64,000 nt of DNA, taken from contig NZ_POXP01000001.1 of NCBI RefSeq assembly GCF_003044935.1, positions 62,001 to 126,000 on the forward strand, read 5' to 3'. Positions 29,317 through 39,249 of this stretch are shown here, one piece after another. The position numbers were made by a program, and so were the translations under genes. The first letter of the stretch is position 1. Every line of letters begins with the position of its first letter. Source of the stretch: Neisseria subflava. GTDB taxonomy: Bacteria; Pseudomonadota; Gammaproteobacteria; Burkholderiales; Neisseriaceae. The notes beneath the pieces were generated by a model. The model did not search any database, was not told the origin of the DNA, and saw nothing but the letters and a program-made list of their open reading frames with translations.

Positions 29317-29394
29317 GACTGGTCTTTCTGAAGCGCATTAAGGCAGTTTGTCGCTAAAGCAAGCCTTGGTGCATCACGTTTTAAGGATAAATCA

Positions 29395-31476
29395 ATGAAA
29401 TCGCTCAAATCATTTTTGATCTGGGGCATTGTGGTTTTGGTAGGCTTGGCCTCCTTTACTACTTTAGCTCTCAGCCGTGGCGAGCAAGTCAGTGCGATTT
29501 GGATGGTTACGGCCGCCATTTCGGTATACTGCATTGCCTACCGTTTCTACAGTCTTTACATTGCCAACCGTGTGATGCAGCTTGATCCTAACCGTCTGAC
29601 TCCGGCAGAACGCCACAATGACGGCTTGGACTATGTTCCCACACATAAAGGCGTACTGTTCGGCCACCACTTTGCCGCTATTGCCGGCGCAGGCCCTCTG
29701 GTTGGTCCTGTATTGGCAGCGCAAATGGGTTATCTGCCCGGTACTTTGTGGATTATCTTCGGCGTGGTATTTGCCGGTGCCGTACAGGATATGATGGTAC
29801 TGTTTGTTTCTATGCGCCGTGACGGTAAGTCTTTGGGCGATATCGTGAAACAAGAACTCGGTACCGTCCCCGGCGTGATTGCATCCATCGGTATTTTGAT
29901 GATTATGGTCATCATTATGGCGGTGTTGGCGTTGATTGTTGTGAAAGCATTGGTTCACAGCCCTTGGGGTACGTTCACCATTGCAGCGACTATGCCGATT
30001 GCCCTGTTTATGGGTATCTACACTCGTTATATCCGTCCGGGCAAAATTGGCGAGATTTCCATCGTCGGCTTCATTTTGCTGATGTTGGCCGTGATTTACG
30101 GTGAAGATGTTGCTCACAGCTCCTTTGGTCACTGGTTCGACCTTGACGGCATTCAGCTGACTTGGGCGATTATGATTTACGGTTTCGTGGCTTCCGTATT
30201 GCCGGTTTGGCTCTTGCTGACTCCGCGCGACTATCTGTCTACCTTCCTGAAAATCGGTACGATTGCAGCTTTGGCTTTGGGTATTGTTATTGTTAACCCG
30301 ACTCTGCAAATGCCTGCAGTTACCCACTTTATCGATGGTTCAGGCCCGGTATTCTCCGGTGCATTGTTCCCATTCTTGTTTATTACCATTGCTTGTGGTG
30401 CGGTTTCAGGCTTCCATGCGCTGATTTCTTCCGGTACCACCCCAAAAATGGTGGAAAACGAAACTCACGTCCGCATGATCGGTTACGGCGGCATGATTAT
30501 GGAAAGCTTTGTGGCCATTATGGCGCTGGCTGCCGCCGCTTCGCTTGAGCCAGGCGTGTACTTCGCGATGAACAGCCCGGCTGCGCTGATTGGTACAGAT
30601 GCCAACACTGCTGCCGAAGTCATTACCACTAAACTGAACTTCTCTATCGATGCCGCAACCTTGTTGCACACTGCTAAAGAAGTGGGCGAAAACACCATTC
30701 TGTCTCGTGCAGGCGGTGCGCCAACTCTTGCAGTCGGTATGGCACATATCATGAGCCGTCTGATTCCGGGCGAAGCCATGATGGCGTTCTGGTATCACTT
30801 TGCCTTGCTGTTTGAAGCCTTGTTTATTTTGACCGCGGTTGACGCCGGTACACGCGTTGCCCGTTTCATGATTCAAGACTTGGGCAGTATCTTCTACAAA
30901 CCATTCGGTAACACCGACTCTATCCCTGCCAACTTGGTTGCAACATTCTTTGCCGTGGCATTGTGGGGTTACTTCCTCTATACCGGCGTAACCGACCCTC
31001 TGGGCGGTATTAACTCGCTCTGGCCGTTGTTTGGTATCGCCAACCAAATGCTTGCAGGCGTAGCGTTGATTATGTGTACTGTTGTATTGGTGAAAATGAA
31101 ACGCGACCGCTATGTTTGGGTAACTTTGGTTCCTGCTGTCGGCGTCTTGTTTGTGACCTGCTATGCCGGTTTGCAAAAACTGTTCCACAGCGATCCGCGC
31201 GTCAGCTTCTTGGCGCACGCAGGCAAATACCGCGATGCCTTGGCTTCAGGCGAAGTCCTTGCTCCTGCTAAAGACATTGGCGAAATGTCACAAATCATCT
31301 TCAACGACCAAATCAATGCCGGTCTGACCGCTTTGTTCTTGGCAGTTGTCGTGATTGTCGCCGTGTACGGTTTCCGTACCGCCATGAAAGCCCGTAAAGT
31401 TGGCTGGCCAACTGCTAAAGAAATTCCAGCAGTGTACCGCGACGGTAAACAGCCGGAGGCTCAAAGTGAAGCATAA
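29395..31476 (+). CDS. cstA: Carbon starvation protein CstA, pyruvate/peptide transporter
   Basis: A 693-aa integral membrane protein with about 16-18 helices, full length for CstA. The conserved N-terminal PTHKGVLFGHHFAAIAGAGP and the IACGAVSGFHALISSGTTPK motif identify it. E. coli CstA is linked to peptide uptake and, with BtsT, to pyruvate uptake. GGAT lies before ATG 29395. The last codons overlap the ybdD-like gene. In this window the gene joins ppsA/ppsR and ptsN/hprK as carbon-state functions. Confidence 0.95.
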   Translation: MKSLKSFLIWGIVVLVGLASFTTLALSRGEQVSAIWMVTAAISVYCIAYRFYSLYIANRVMQLDPNRLTPAERHNDGLDYVPTHKGVLFGHHFAAIAGAGPLVGPVLAAQMGYLPGTLWIIFGVVFAGAVQDMMVLFVSMRRDGKSLGDIVKQELGTVPGVIASIGILMIMVIIMAVLALIVVKALVHSPWGTFTIAATMPIALFMGIYTRYIRPGKIGEISIVGFILLMLAVIYGEDVAHSSFGHWFDLDGIQLTWAIMIYGFVASVLPVWLLLTPRDYLSTFLKIGTIAALALGIVIVNPTLQMPAVTHFIDGSGPVFSGALFPFLFITIACGAVSGFHALISSGTTPKMVENETHVRMIGYGGMIMESFVAIMALAAAASLEPGVYFAMNSPAALIGTDANTAAEVITTKLNFSIDAATLLHTAKEVGENTILSRAGGAPTLAVGMAHIMSRLIPGEAMMAFWYHFALLFEALFILTAVDAGTRVARFMIQDLGSIFYKPFGNTDSIPANLVATFFAVALWGYFLYTGVTDPLGGINSLWPLFGIANQMLAGVALIMCTVVLVKMKRDRYVWVTLVPAVGVLFVTCYAGLQKLFHSDPRVSFLAHAGKYRDALASGEVLAPAKDIGEMSQIIFNDQINAGLTALFLAVVVIVAVYGFRTAMKARKVGWPTAKEIPAVYRDGKQPEAQSEA

Positions 31477-31660
31477 GCTTGCCTCTTGGTGGAAAACCAT
31501 CAAGTTGACAGCGAACTTGATGGCCGGTGTCCCGGATTATGAAAACTACGTTGCCCGTCAGCGCAAACATAATCCTAACGCGCCGGTCATGACCGAGCTG
31601 CAATTCCAAGATTACTGCCGCAAACGCCGTTGCGGCGGCAACGGCGGGCGCTGTTGTTAA
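31466..31660 (+). CDS. YbdD/YjiX family small protein
   Basis: A 64-aa protein starting at GTG 31466, preceded by GGAGG and overlapping the cstA stop by 11 bp. The core LTANLMAGVPDYENYVARQR and the C-terminal CRKRRCGGNGGRCC match E. coli YbdD/YjiX, which is encoded directly after CstA/BtsT and is needed for its transport activity. The overlap implies coupled translation with the transporter. The cysteine-glycine tail is the most conserved part. Confidence 0.9.
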   Translation: MKHKLASWWKTIKLTANLMAGVPDYENYVARQRKHNPNAPVMTELQFQDYCRKRRCGGNGGRCC

Positions 31661-31670
31661 TGAAGGCATA

Positions 31671-31705
31671 AAAAGGCCGTCTGAAAATATTTTCAGACGG
31701 CCTTT
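31671..31705 (+). terminator. Uptake-sequence terminator after cstA-ybdD
   Basis: AAAAGGCCGTCTGAAAAT paired with ATTTTCAGACGGCCTTT. Confidence 0.85.
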
Positions 31706-31777
31706 CATTATGGAATATCAATAAAAATCAAAAACTTTGTCTTGTCATCAATATTTAATCGAACAACTTGCCAATAT

Positions 31778-32068
31778 TTACTCTTCTTCGAGCAGTACCA
31801 GCGGACGCTGTATTTTTCTGAGCTCTTCCACCTCGTCCAACAGCCGCATAATCAGCCCCAATGCAGGAATGCCGGCCTCAAAATCACGGCTTAAGCGTTG
31901 TGCGCGACGGATGCGGGCAAGATGAAAACCACTGAAGGTGCTTTTTTCGGGCACTCCATCTATGCTGATGATGTCTTCTGCTATAAGTTCCAACAGCCAA
32001 TCACGACGGCAGCGGCTGGCGGCAACGATTTCTTCAAAAGTAAGGGTAACATCGGAGGACTGAATCAT
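31778..32068 (-). CDS. cbpM: CbpM-like chaperone modulator
   Basis: A 96-aa MerR-like small protein: LTFEEIVAASRCRRDWLLEL, ARIRRAQRLSRDFE and GLIMRLLDEVEELRKI. This is the CbpM fold, which binds the J-domain of CbpA and blocks its stimulation of DnaK. It follows the cbpA-like gene by 15 bp, the same order as in E. coli, so the assignment rests on both sequence and context. Confidence 0.85.
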   Translation of the reverse strand: MIQSSDVTLTFEEIVAASRCRRDWLLELIAEDIISIDGVPEKSTFSGFHLARIRRAQRLSRDFEAGIPALGLIMRLLDEVEELRKIQRPLVLLEEE

Positions 32069-32083
32069 AATTTATCCTTTCTC

Positions 32084-33043
32084 TTATGCTTGTTTCGCGG
32101 CAAAGTGTTCGGCCAATTTTTCCCATGCGGCACGGTCGGCTTCGCTCTCTACTGGCGGAACATTAATGCGGATATTGAGATAAAGGTCTCCGGCTTCTTT
32201 TGCAGGAATACCTTTGCCTTTGAGGCGGATGCTTTTACCGCTTTGGCTGTTGGCAGGCAGATTGACCTGCAAGCGGCCTGATGCGGTAGGGACGATGATT
32301 TTGCCGCCCAATACGGCTTCCCAAGGTTTGACATCTATTGTTTGATATACGTCTTTCCTATTTTTGACGTATAAATCAGGTTGGTCGTGGAACTTGATTT
32401 TTAAGTACAAGTCACCGTTTTCACCGCCGTTATATCCCGGCAAACCTTGGCCGGCTAAACGGATTTGTTGGCCTTCTGCAATGCCTTTGGGGATTTTGAC
32501 GTTGAGGGTTTTATTTTGATAAACCGCACGTCCGTATTCGTCTAGGGTCGGCACATTCAAAGTCATGCTACGTTCTGCGCCAACATACGCTGCGTAAATA
32601 TCAATACTCAATTCAGCATGTTGATCCTCGCCTTTTATTGGGCCGCGGGGTTGCTCGGAACGAGTGTGGGATTGGCGGAATGATGAAAACAGATCTTCAA
32701 AATTGAAATCTCCCGCTCCGAACGGCTCGCCTTCATGACGTTCATAGCGGAAGCCGCCGCCGTTAAATCCATTGCCAAACGGATTGCCGCCTTGACCGAA
32801 CGGATTGCCTCCGGCGCTGCGTCCGTAAGGATTAGCCAACATTTCATCGTATTCGGCCCGCTTTTCTTTGTCGGAAAGCGTTTCGTAGGCACGGTTGATT
32901 TCTACCGTACGTTCGGCTGCGTCAGGTTCTTTGCTGACATCGGGGTGGTATTTGCGCACCAGTTTTCGGTAGGCTTTTTTGATTTCGGCCTCATCCGCAT
33001 CTTTGGCAACGCCCAGTATTTCATAATAGTTTTTTTCTGCCAT
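32084..33043 (-). CDS. cbpA: CbpA-type DnaJ co-chaperone
   Basis: A 319-aa class B J-protein. The J-domain (residues 1-70) has YYEILGVAKDADEAEIKKAY, the HPD motif in KYHPDVS, and AYETLSDKEKR. A G/F-rich linker follows (GGNPFGQGGNPFGNGFNGGG), then two C-terminal beta-domains (VKIPKGIAEGQQIRLAGQG, IRLKGKGIPAKEAGDLYL). There is no zinc-finger, separating it from DnaJ. It delivers clients to DnaK. AAAGGA precedes ATG 33043. In operon with cbpM. Confidence 0.93.
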   Translation of the reverse strand: MAEKNYYEILGVAKDADEAEIKKAYRKLVRKYHPDVSKEPDAAERTVEINRAYETLSDKEKRAEYDEMLANPYGRSAGGNPFGQGGNPFGNGFNGGGFRYERHEGEPFGAGDFNFEDLFSSFRQSHTRSEQPRGPIKGEDQHAELSIDIYAAYVGAERSMTLNVPTLDEYGRAVYQNKTLNVKIPKGIAEGQQIRLAGQGLPGYNGGENGDLYLKIKFHDQPDLYVKNRKDVYQTIDVKPWEAVLGGKIIVPTASGRLQVNLPANSQSGKSIRLKGKGIPAKEAGDLYLNIRINVPPVESEADRAAWEKLAEHFAAKQA

Positions 33044-33197
33044 GTTATTCCTTTGACTGCTCATATACAAAATTCTTATGGTTTTAATAATTGAGGGTGG
33101 ATATTCTAAAATCAAGGGCGTTGGAAATAAAATTCTCTATTTCTGACAATGATTAATGGATAATTTATTTCTTTGTTTCTAGAGAAATAGAAAATAT

Positions 33198-33235
33198 AAA
33201 GGCCGTCTGAAATACTGCTATTTCAGACGGCCTTT
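33198..33235 (-). terminator. Uptake-sequence hairpin
   Basis: AAAGGCCGTCTGAAAT and ATTTCAGACGGCCTTT, terminator of the secreted protein gene that ends at 33250. Confidence 0.8.
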
Positions 33236-33249
33236 ATCAAATTGGGGTT

Positions 33250-33732
33250 TTATTTGTCTTGAGCATTTTTTTGTTCGCGGACCACCCATTGGGCAATATC
33301 TGAACCCAATACTTTAGAAGTGCGGTTCAAGACGGCGCAAGAGCTTTTATAAGCGCCAAACATGCCGCCGGAAGAGTTGCGGGTAAAGGTTTTTTTGCCG
33401 ACTTGTTTACCGTCAACATACAAAGTAGCAGAAACAGCCATCCCTTTGGCATGGCCGATAAAGGCATTGCCTGCACTCATGGCGGAAGTAATGGCGATAT
33501 CTGCGTATGTACCTTGTTTTTTACCGTCACGGACAACCGTTACATCGCTTTTGGCTGCGGTTTCTTGCAAAGATTTGGACATGATGCTGCCCACTTCTAA
33601 ACACTCGGAAACAATACGGGTATCGATTTCTTCTTTATCGCGGTAAGGAATGCTTTCATCAATATGGACATCCGCGCTGGCAAATGCAGATGCAAACAAG
33701 AATGCGGTTGCAAGGATACGGTTAGGAGACAT
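33250..33732 (-). CDS. Secreted protein of unknown function
   Basis: A 160-aa protein with a Sec signal peptide (ILATAFLFASAFASA, cleavage likely before DVHIDES). The mature domain has two cysteines (SECLEVG and KSSCAVL) that could form a disulfide, a small-residue segment ITSAMSAGNAFIGHAKGMA, and beta-strands VSATLYVDGKQVGKKTF. Not recognised beyond Neisseria by me. Single gene between uptake-sequence hairpins. Probably periplasmic. Confidence 0.65.
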   Translation of the reverse strand: MSPNRILATAFLFASAFASADVHIDESIPYRDKEEIDTRIVSECLEVGSIMSKSLQETAAKSDVTVVRDGKKQGTYADIAITSAMSAGNAFIGHAKGMAVSATLYVDGKQVGKKTFTRNSSGGMFGAYKSSCAVLNRTSKVLGSDIAQWVVREQKNAQDK

Positions 33733-33850
33733 AGTAGAACACCTGAAATGGAATGTTAAAAAGAGTTGTTATTGTATAACGGCGTTTACACTCAATCAAC
33801 ATAAGTTAAATAGGAAAAGATTTTGTTGAAATAGCTGTTATAGCAAGATA

Positions 33851-33896
33851 ATCAAAAGGCCGTCTGAAATAACAGTATTTCAGACGGCCTTTTGAT
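33851..33896 (-). terminator. Terminator after the NlpD-like gene
   Basis: An extended stem: ATCAAAAGGCCGTCTGAAAT and its complement on both sides of a short loop. Confidence 0.85.
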
Positions 33897-33903
33897 TGGG
33901 ACA

Positions 33904-34608
33904 TTAATTTGTTCTGGTCAAATAAGGCAGGGGATCGACTGCTTTGCCGTTTAGACGAACTTCAAAATGCAGCTTGACGCTGTCTGTATCGCTGCTGCCC
34001 ATGGTGGCGATAACTTGGCCGGCTTGGACTTTTTGATCTTTTTGTACTAAAAGCGTGTCGTTGTGGGCATAGGCGGTAATGGTGTAGTCGTTGTGGCTGA
34101 TTAAAATTAGCTTGCCGTAGCCGCGGACTTCTTCGCCAACGTAGATAACGGTACCGGCTCCGGCGGAACGGATTTGTTGGCCTTGTGTGCCTGCAATATC
34201 TATGCCTTTGCTGGTTGTGCCGTTGTATCGTTGGATAATGGAAGATGAGGCGTTATCGGTCGGCCATTGCAAACTTAACCGATTGATCGGGGTAACGGCG
34301 GTTGCTTGGCGTTGCTGCGTAGCAGTATTGCGGGAGGCAACATGACGGCGGACGCGCAATACTTGGCCGACTTCGATTTGTGAGGCGTTGGGAAGGTTGT
34401 TCCATGCAACCAATGTATTGACGTTTTGTCCGTACCGTTTGGCGATTTGGGTCAGGGTATCGCCGGGACGGACTTTGTAGTAGCCGTCGGGTACGGCGCG
34501 GTTGGAAGAAGTGTTGTTGCCGGCGCAGGCTGCTAAGACGGCAATGGTGCTGATGAGTGCCAGACGTTTTAAGGCCGTCTGAAAGGTGGAAATAAAATTT
34601 GTATTCAT
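33904..34608 (-). CDS. NlpD-like lipoprotein, LysM plus LytM amidase activator
   Basis: A 234-aa lipoprotein (VLAAC, Cys28). A LysM domain (YKVRPGDTLTQIAKRYGQNV) binds peptidoglycan and a C-terminal LytM/M23 domain follows. The metal ligands are decayed: the usual HxxxD is SKGIDIAG, as in E. coli NlpD, so it is expected to be catalytically inactive and to activate an amidase such as AmiC for daughter-cell separation. AYAHNDTLLVQKDQKVQAGQ matches NlpD closely. An uptake sequence lies inside the signal-peptide region. Single gene. Confidence 0.88.
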   Translation of the reverse strand: MNTNFISTFQTALKRLALISTIAVLAACAGNNTSSNRAVPDGYYKVRPGDTLTQIAKRYGQNVNTLVAWNNLPNASQIEVGQVLRVRRHVASRNTATQQRQATAVTPINRLSLQWPTDNASSSIIQRYNGTTSKGIDIAGTQGQQIRSAGAGTVIYVGEEVRGYGKLILISHNDYTITAYAHNDTLLVQKDQKVQAGQVIATMGSSDTDSVKLHFEVRLNGKAVDPLPYLTRTN

Positions 34609-34804
34609 GAGTTGTTTCTAAAGGTATCGTTATACTGTATATGATAGATAGGAAGAGTGAAAAAAGGTTCACTCAAAAGGCATGGGATAAAATGCGGAAA
34701 GGCAATATAGTACCATTGAGAATTTGTAGATAAGGCTGAATATTTCTATATCTTTTTGATGCAAGGGGACTTTTTTGAAAAGGTAAAAGAACGTGAAAGT
34801 TCTT

Positions 34805-34816
34805 TCAGACGGCATT
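34805..34816 (-). repeat. Single uptake sequence of the AT dialect
   Basis: TTCAGACGGCAT next to the ppsA terminator. Confidence 0.8.
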
Positions 34817-34830
34817 GAATAAGGCAATAA

Positions 34831-34866
34831 AAATCCCCTGCCGAGATAGATGGGCAGGGGATTTTG
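34831..34866 (-). terminator. ppsA terminator
   Basis: AAAATCCCCTGCC and GGCAGGGGATTTT form a GC-rich stem. One of the few intergenic terminators here that is not built from uptake sequences. Confidence 0.9.
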
Positions 34867-34878
34867 GTCTCATCGAAC

Positions 34879-37263
34879 TTATTTGTTCAATTCGTTAGCC
34901 AAATACAGCCAAGTTTCAATCACGGTATCAGGGTTGAGCGATACGCTTTCGATACCTTCTTGAACCAGCCATTTGGCAAAGTCCGGATGGTCTGACGGGC
35001 CTTGACCGCAAATGCCGACGTATTTGTTTTGTTTGCGGCAGGCAGAGATTGCCAAGTGCAACATCACTTTAACGGCAGGATTGCGTTCGTCGAAGGATTC
35101 GGATACCAAACCGCTGTCACGGTCGAGGCCGAGGGTCAGCTGGGTCATGTCGTTAGAGCCGATGGAGAAGCCGTCGAAGTATTGCAGGAATTGTTCTGCC
35201 AATACAGCGTTGCTTGGCAACTCGCACATCATGATCAGGCGCAGGCCGTTTTTGCCGCGTTCCAAACCGTTTTCTTTCAGGGCTTTGACAACAGCTTCGG
35301 CTTCACCCAAAGTGCGGACGAATGGAATCATGATTTCGACGTTGGTCAAACCCATTTCGTCACGGACACGTTTCAAGGCTTTGCACTCGAGTGCGAAGCA
35401 GTCTTTGAAGCTGTCAGCAACATAACGCGCTGCACCACGGAAGCCCAACATTGGGTTTTCTTCGTGCGGTTCGTAGATGCTGCCACCTACCAAGTTAGCG
35501 TACTCGTTGGATTTGAAGTCAGACATACGGACGATGGTTTTGCGTGGATAAACCGAAGCAGCCAAAGTTGCCACACCTTCTGCGATTTTATCGACATAGA
35601 AGTCGACAGGAGAAGCGTAGCCAGCGATGCGGCGGGTAATTTCCGCTTTCAATTCGTCGTCTTGTTTGTCAAATTCCAACAAGGCTTTAGGATGGATACC
35701 GATTTGACGGTTGATGATGAATTCCATACGTGCCAAGCCGATGCCTTCGCTAGGCAGGTTGGCGAAGCTGAATGCCAATTCAGGGTTACCAACGTTCATC
35801 ATCACTTTGACAGGGGCTTTAGGCATGTTGTCCAAAGCAACATCGGTAACTTGTACGTCCAGCAGGCCGGAGTAGATGAAGCCGGTATCGCCTTCGGCAC
35901 AAGATACGGTAACTTCTTGGCCGTCTGAAAGCAGGTCGGTAGCATCGCCACAACCTACAACAGCCGGAATACCCAATTCACGCGCGATAATCGCTGCGTG
36001 GCAGGTACGGCCACCACGGTTGGTAACAATGGCAGAAGCACGTTTCATTACCGGTTCCCAATCCGGGTCGGTCATGTCGGTAACGAGTACGTCGCCTGCT
36101 TCAACGGAATCCATCTCTGAAGCATCTTTCACCAAGCGAACTTTACCTTGGCCAACTTTTTGACCGATAGCTCGGCCTTCGCACAAGACAACTTTTTCGC
36201 CGTTGATAGAGAAGCGGCGCAGGTTGCGGCTGCCGTCTTCTTGAGATTTTACAGTTTCAGGGCGTGCTTGCAGGATGTAGAGTTTGCCATCCAAACCATC
36301 GCGCCCCCATTCGATGTCCATTGGGCGGCCGTAGTGTTTTTCGATGGTCAGCGCGTAATGAGCCAACTCGGTTACTTCGGCGTCGGTAATGGAGAAGCGT
36401 TGACGGTCTTCTGCAGGTACATCAACGTTGGTTACAGATTTACCGGCTTCGGCTTTGTCGGTAAAAATCATTTTGATTTGTTTCGAACCCATGGTTTTGC
36501 GCAGGATAGCCGGTTTGCCTGCTTTCAAAGTAGGTTTGAATACATAGAATTCGTCAGGGTTTACCGCGCCTTGTACGACGTTTTCGCCCAGGCCGTAAGA
36601 AGAGGTAACGAAAACGACTTGGTCGTAACCGGATTCGGTATCGATGGTGAACATCACACCGGAGGCACCGCTGTCAGAGCGCACCATGCGTTGTACGCCG
36701 GCAGAAAGGGCAACGATGTCGTGTTCGAAGCCTTTGTGGACACGGTAAGAAATGGCACGGTCGTTGTACAGGGAAGCGAATACATGGTGCATCGCTTCTT
36801 TAACGTTATCCAAGCCATTGATATTCAGGAAGGTTTCTTGTTGGCCGGCGAAAGAAGCGTCCGGCAAGTCTTCTGCTGTTGCAGAAGAACGTACGGCAAC
36901 GGAGATGTCCGCACCGCCGGCATCGGCAACCATTTTGTTCCAAGCTGTTTCGATTTCAGCATCCAGTTGCTCAGGGAACGGGGTATCCAAAATCCATTGA
37001 CGGATTTCTTTACCCACGCGTGCCAATTCAGCAACGTCTTCAACATCCAGTTGTTTCAGGGCTTCGGAAATACGCTCGCTCAGACCATTGTGAGCCAGGA
37101 AAGCACGATAAGCTTCGGCTGTGGTTGCAAAACCGCCGGGAACGCGCACGCCTTTTTCAGTCAGTTGGCTGATCATTTCGCCCAAAGAGGCATTTTTACC
37201 GCCCACTCGCTCAACGTCAGTCATACGCAGGTTTTCAAACCAAATAACGTAGTTTTCGGCCAT
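34879..37263 (-). CDS. ppsA: Phosphoenolpyruvate synthase
   Basis: Converts pyruvate and ATP to PEP, AMP and phosphate for gluconeogenesis. The 794-aa product opens [20 protein letters not shown], the ATP-grasp start of the family. The phosphohistidine signature [20 protein letters not shown] and the C-terminal PEP-binding barrel ([26 protein letters not shown]) are intact. I start at MAENYVIW 37263; the frame upstream is AT-rich leader. It is divergent from ppsR, its regulator, over 417 bp. Confidence 0.96.
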   Translation of the reverse strand: MAENYVIWFENLRMTDVERVGGKNASLGEMISQLTEKGVRVPGGFATTAEAYRAFLAHNGLSERISEALKQLDVEDVAELARVGKEIRQWILDTPFPEQLDAEIETAWNKMVADAGGADISVAVRSSATAEDLPDASFAGQQETFLNINGLDNVKEAMHHVFASLYNDRAISYRVHKGFEHDIVALSAGVQRMVRSDSGASGVMFTIDTESGYDQVVFVTSSYGLGENVVQGAVNPDEFYVFKPTLKAGKPAILRKTMGSKQIKMIFTDKAEAGKSVTNVDVPAEDRQRFSITDAEVTELAHYALTIEKHYGRPMDIEWGRDGLDGKLYILQARPETVKSQEDGSRNLRRFSINGEKVVLCEGRAIGQKVGQGKVRLVKDASEMDSVEAGDVLVTDMTDPDWEPVMKRASAIVTNRGGRTCHAAIIARELGIPAVVGCGDATDLLSDGQEVTVSCAEGDTGFIYSGLLDVQVTDVALDNMPKAPVKVMMNVGNPELAFSFANLPSEGIGLARMEFIINRQIGIHPKALLEFDKQDDELKAEITRRIAGYASPVDFYVDKIAEGVATLAASVYPRKTIVRMSDFKSNEYANLVGGSIYEPHEENPMLGFRGAARYVADSFKDCFALECKALKRVRDEMGLTNVEIMIPFVRTLGEAEAVVKALKENGLERGKNGLRLIMMCELPSNAVLAEQFLQYFDGFSIGSNDMTQLTLGLDRDSGLVSESFDERNPAVKVMLHLAISACRKQNKYVGICGQGPSDHPDFAKWLVQEGIESVSLNPDTVIETWLYLANELNK

Positions 37264-37680
37264 TTGTGTGTCCAATCCAATCCAAAAAATGTTAAAAAAG
37301 AAACAAATCCGCCTGCTTATTGTAGCCATTCGTTTGATGGCTGTCATGTGTTTTATCTTTTTAAAAATCACAAATTCGTCTGTGATATTGTGCTTTTCAG
37401 GCGTGTAGCCTTCTGAAATATGAATATTAGATTCATGTTTTTACGTGTTATCTTCTTGTTAAATATGGAAAACAAAATAAGTTAATAAATTTGATAAATA
37501 AGATTTATTTTGCAATTTTAGAATAAAATTCTACAAAATAGCAAAAAATAAAATTTTGTGCCAATTTTAAAATTGTTCAAATTTGTTGTAATCCTGTGTA
37601 ATCTGACGGGAGTCGCTTTATTGCAAAGGCTGTAACTGCTATGATTGCCGTCTGAAACGTTACCCTCAAGAGGATTCATT
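37264..37680. other. Divergent ppsA/ppsR control region
   Basis: 417 bp, very AT-rich, especially 37430-37590 with runs of A and T. It must hold both promoters; an extended -10 TGCTATGAT at 37637-37645 is a candidate for ppsR. Only degenerate uptake sequences are seen (near 37398 and 37647). Confidence 0.6.
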
Positions 37681-38502
37681 ATGACTGATCCACGCCAAGT
37701 CTTCTATATTTCCGACCGAACCGGCCTGACTGCTGAAAATATTGGTGAAGCCTTGCTGAACCAATTTGGCAATGTTGAGTTCAAACGCCATACCTATCCG
37801 TTTATCGATACGCCTGAAAAAGCGCGTGCTGTTGTAGACAAAGTCAACCAGTCAGCTGAAAAATTCGGCGTGCGCCCGATTGCTTTTGTCAGTGTGGTCA
37901 ATGACGAAATCCGTGAAATCATCAAGAAAGCCAATGCGTTCCATATTAATTTCTTTGAAACCTTTCTTGGTCTTTTGGAAAAGGAACTCAATACGGAGGC
38001 GGTTGCCGCCCGGCAGGGGCACCACAGTATCGGCAATACCCAACGCTATGATGCGCGTATGGAGGCGGTCAATTTTTCACTGAATCATGATGACGGCGTC
38101 AGCGATAAAAACCTGCAGGAAGCGGATGTGATTTTGATGGGCGTGTCCCGTTCGGGCAAAACGCCGACCTGTCTCTATCTGGCCCTGCAATACGGTATCC
38201 GCGCTGCAAACTATCCATTGATTCCCGATGATTTGGAATCGACCGATTTGCCGCGTATGGTCAAACCTTATAAAGACAAGCTGTTTGGTTTGACCATTCA
38301 GCCTGAACGCTTGCAGGCAATCCGTCAGGAGCGCCGTCCTAATTCGACTTATGCCAAAATCGATACTTGCCGCAGCGAGATTGCCGATGCGCAAAATATG
38401 TTCAAACGCCACGGTGTGCCGTTTACCAATACAACCGATAAATCTGTGGAAGAACTCGCCGTTCATATCTTGCAGGCTTGTAAGTTGAAACGCCGTTTCT
38501 AA
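37681..38502 (+). CDS. ppsR: PEP synthase regulatory protein, kinase/pyrophosphorylase
   Basis: Bifunctional DUF299 enzyme that switches PEP synthase off by ADP-dependent phosphorylation of a Thr next to the catalytic His and on by phosphate-dependent removal. The 273-aa product has the N-terminal VFYISDRTGLTAENIGEALL and the P-loop GVSRSGKTP at residues 154-162. CAAGAGGATTC precedes ATG 37681. It is divergent from its target ppsA, supporting the pairing. Confidence 0.95.
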   Translation: MTDPRQVFYISDRTGLTAENIGEALLNQFGNVEFKRHTYPFIDTPEKARAVVDKVNQSAEKFGVRPIAFVSVVNDEIREIIKKANAFHINFFETFLGLLEKELNTEAVAARQGHHSIGNTQRYDARMEAVNFSLNHDDGVSDKNLQEADVILMGVSRSGKTPTCLYLALQYGIRAANYPLIPDDLESTDLPRMVKPYKDKLFGLTIQPERLQAIRQERRPNSTYAKIDTCRSEIADAQNMFKRHGVPFTNTTDKSVEELAVHILQACKLKRRF

Positions 38503-38507
38503 ATAAA

Positions 38508-38549
38508 ATAACAAAAGGCCGTCTGAAACTTCAGACGGCCTTTTGTTAT
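38508..38549. terminator. Bidirectional terminator between ppsR and dcd
   Basis: ATAACAAAAGGCCGTCTGAA mirrored by its complement, about 19 bp stem. Confidence 0.88.
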
Positions 38550-38557
38550 TTTGTATA

Positions 38558-39124
38558 TTAGGTCTTGGGCAGGGTAACACCTGTTTGTCCCATGTATTTG
38601 CCGTTGCGATCTTTGTATGAAGTTTCGCAGACTTCATCGCTTTCAAAGAACAAGACTTGGGCCACGCCTTCGCCGGCATAGATTTTGGCAGGCAGGGGGG
38701 TGGTGTTGGAAAACTCAAGCGTAACGTAGCCTTCCCATTCAGGCTCGAACGGGGTAACGTTGACGATAATGCCGCAGCGAGCATAGGTGGATTTGCCCAA
38801 GCAGACGGTTAGGACGTTGCGCGGGATGCGGAAATATTCGACTGTGCGCGCCAGTGCAAAGGAGTTGGGCGGAATGATGCAACAGTCGTCTTCGACTGTA
38901 ACGAAGTTTTTTGGGTCGAAGTTTTTTGGATCAACGATGGTGCTGTTGATATTGGTGAAGATTTTAAATTCATTAGCACAACGGATGTCGTAGCCGTAGC
39001 TGGATGTGCCGTAGGAAATGATGCGTTGGCCGTTGTCCTCTTTGATTTGGTTGGGCTCGAACGGCTCAATCATGCCGTGTTCTTCGGCCATGCGGCGTAT
39101 CCATTTGTCGGATTTAATGCTCAT
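38558..39124 (-). CDS. dcd: dCTP deaminase
   Basis: Converts dCTP to dUTP, the main source of dUMP for thymidylate. The 188-aa trimeric enzyme has [15 protein letters not shown], the [13 protein letters not shown] core, the subunit-contact motif [20 protein letters not shown] with the catalytic Glu, and the C-terminal lid [18 protein letters not shown]. Full length. Single gene; it contains a run of six G near 38695 in frame. Confidence 0.95.
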   Translation of the reverse strand: MSIKSDKWIRRMAEEHGMIEPFEPNQIKEDNGQRIISYGTSSYGYDIRCANEFKIFTNINSTIVDPKNFDPKNFVTVEDDCCIIPPNSFALARTVEYFRIPRNVLTVCLGKSTYARCGIIVNVTPFEPEWEGYVTLEFSNTTPLPAKIYAGEGVAQVLFFESDEVCETSYKDRNGKYMGQTGVTLPKT

Positions 39125-39205
39125 GGTGGTTGTCCTGGGGTAAGGGTTGTTTGGAAATTCTTTAAAATCAACACAACAGCCTTTAGGCGGGCTTGTTCAT
39201 TGATG

Positions 39206-39243
39206 TTTCAGACGGCCTAAAAGCTGGATAAGGCCGTCTGAAA
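39206..39243. repeat. Inverted uptake-sequence pair, outward orientation
   Basis: TTTCAGACGGCCT then AGGCCGTCTGAAA, directly after the stop of the MORN gene; can act as its terminator. Confidence 0.8.
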
Positions 39244-39249
39244 GGCTGT

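Larger units (their letters stand above)
29065..29394. other. Gap between the rRNA modification gene and cstA
   Basis: 330 bp. Contains the uptake hairpin at 29119-29160 and the cstA promoter and leader. The rest is AT-rich with no open frame of interest. Confidence 0.6.

Noticed and set aside
34831-34866. GC-rich hairpin as a riboswitch expression platform
   Set aside because: It lies just after the ppsA stop and works as a normal terminator.
36148-37416. 422-codon frame on the plus strand opposite ppsA
   Set aside because: Phase-locked shadow of ppsA that runs past its start into the AT-rich leader; no family features.
38695-38700. Run of six G in dcd as a phase-variable tract
   Set aside because: Too short for efficient slippage, and inside a housekeeping gene that is intact.
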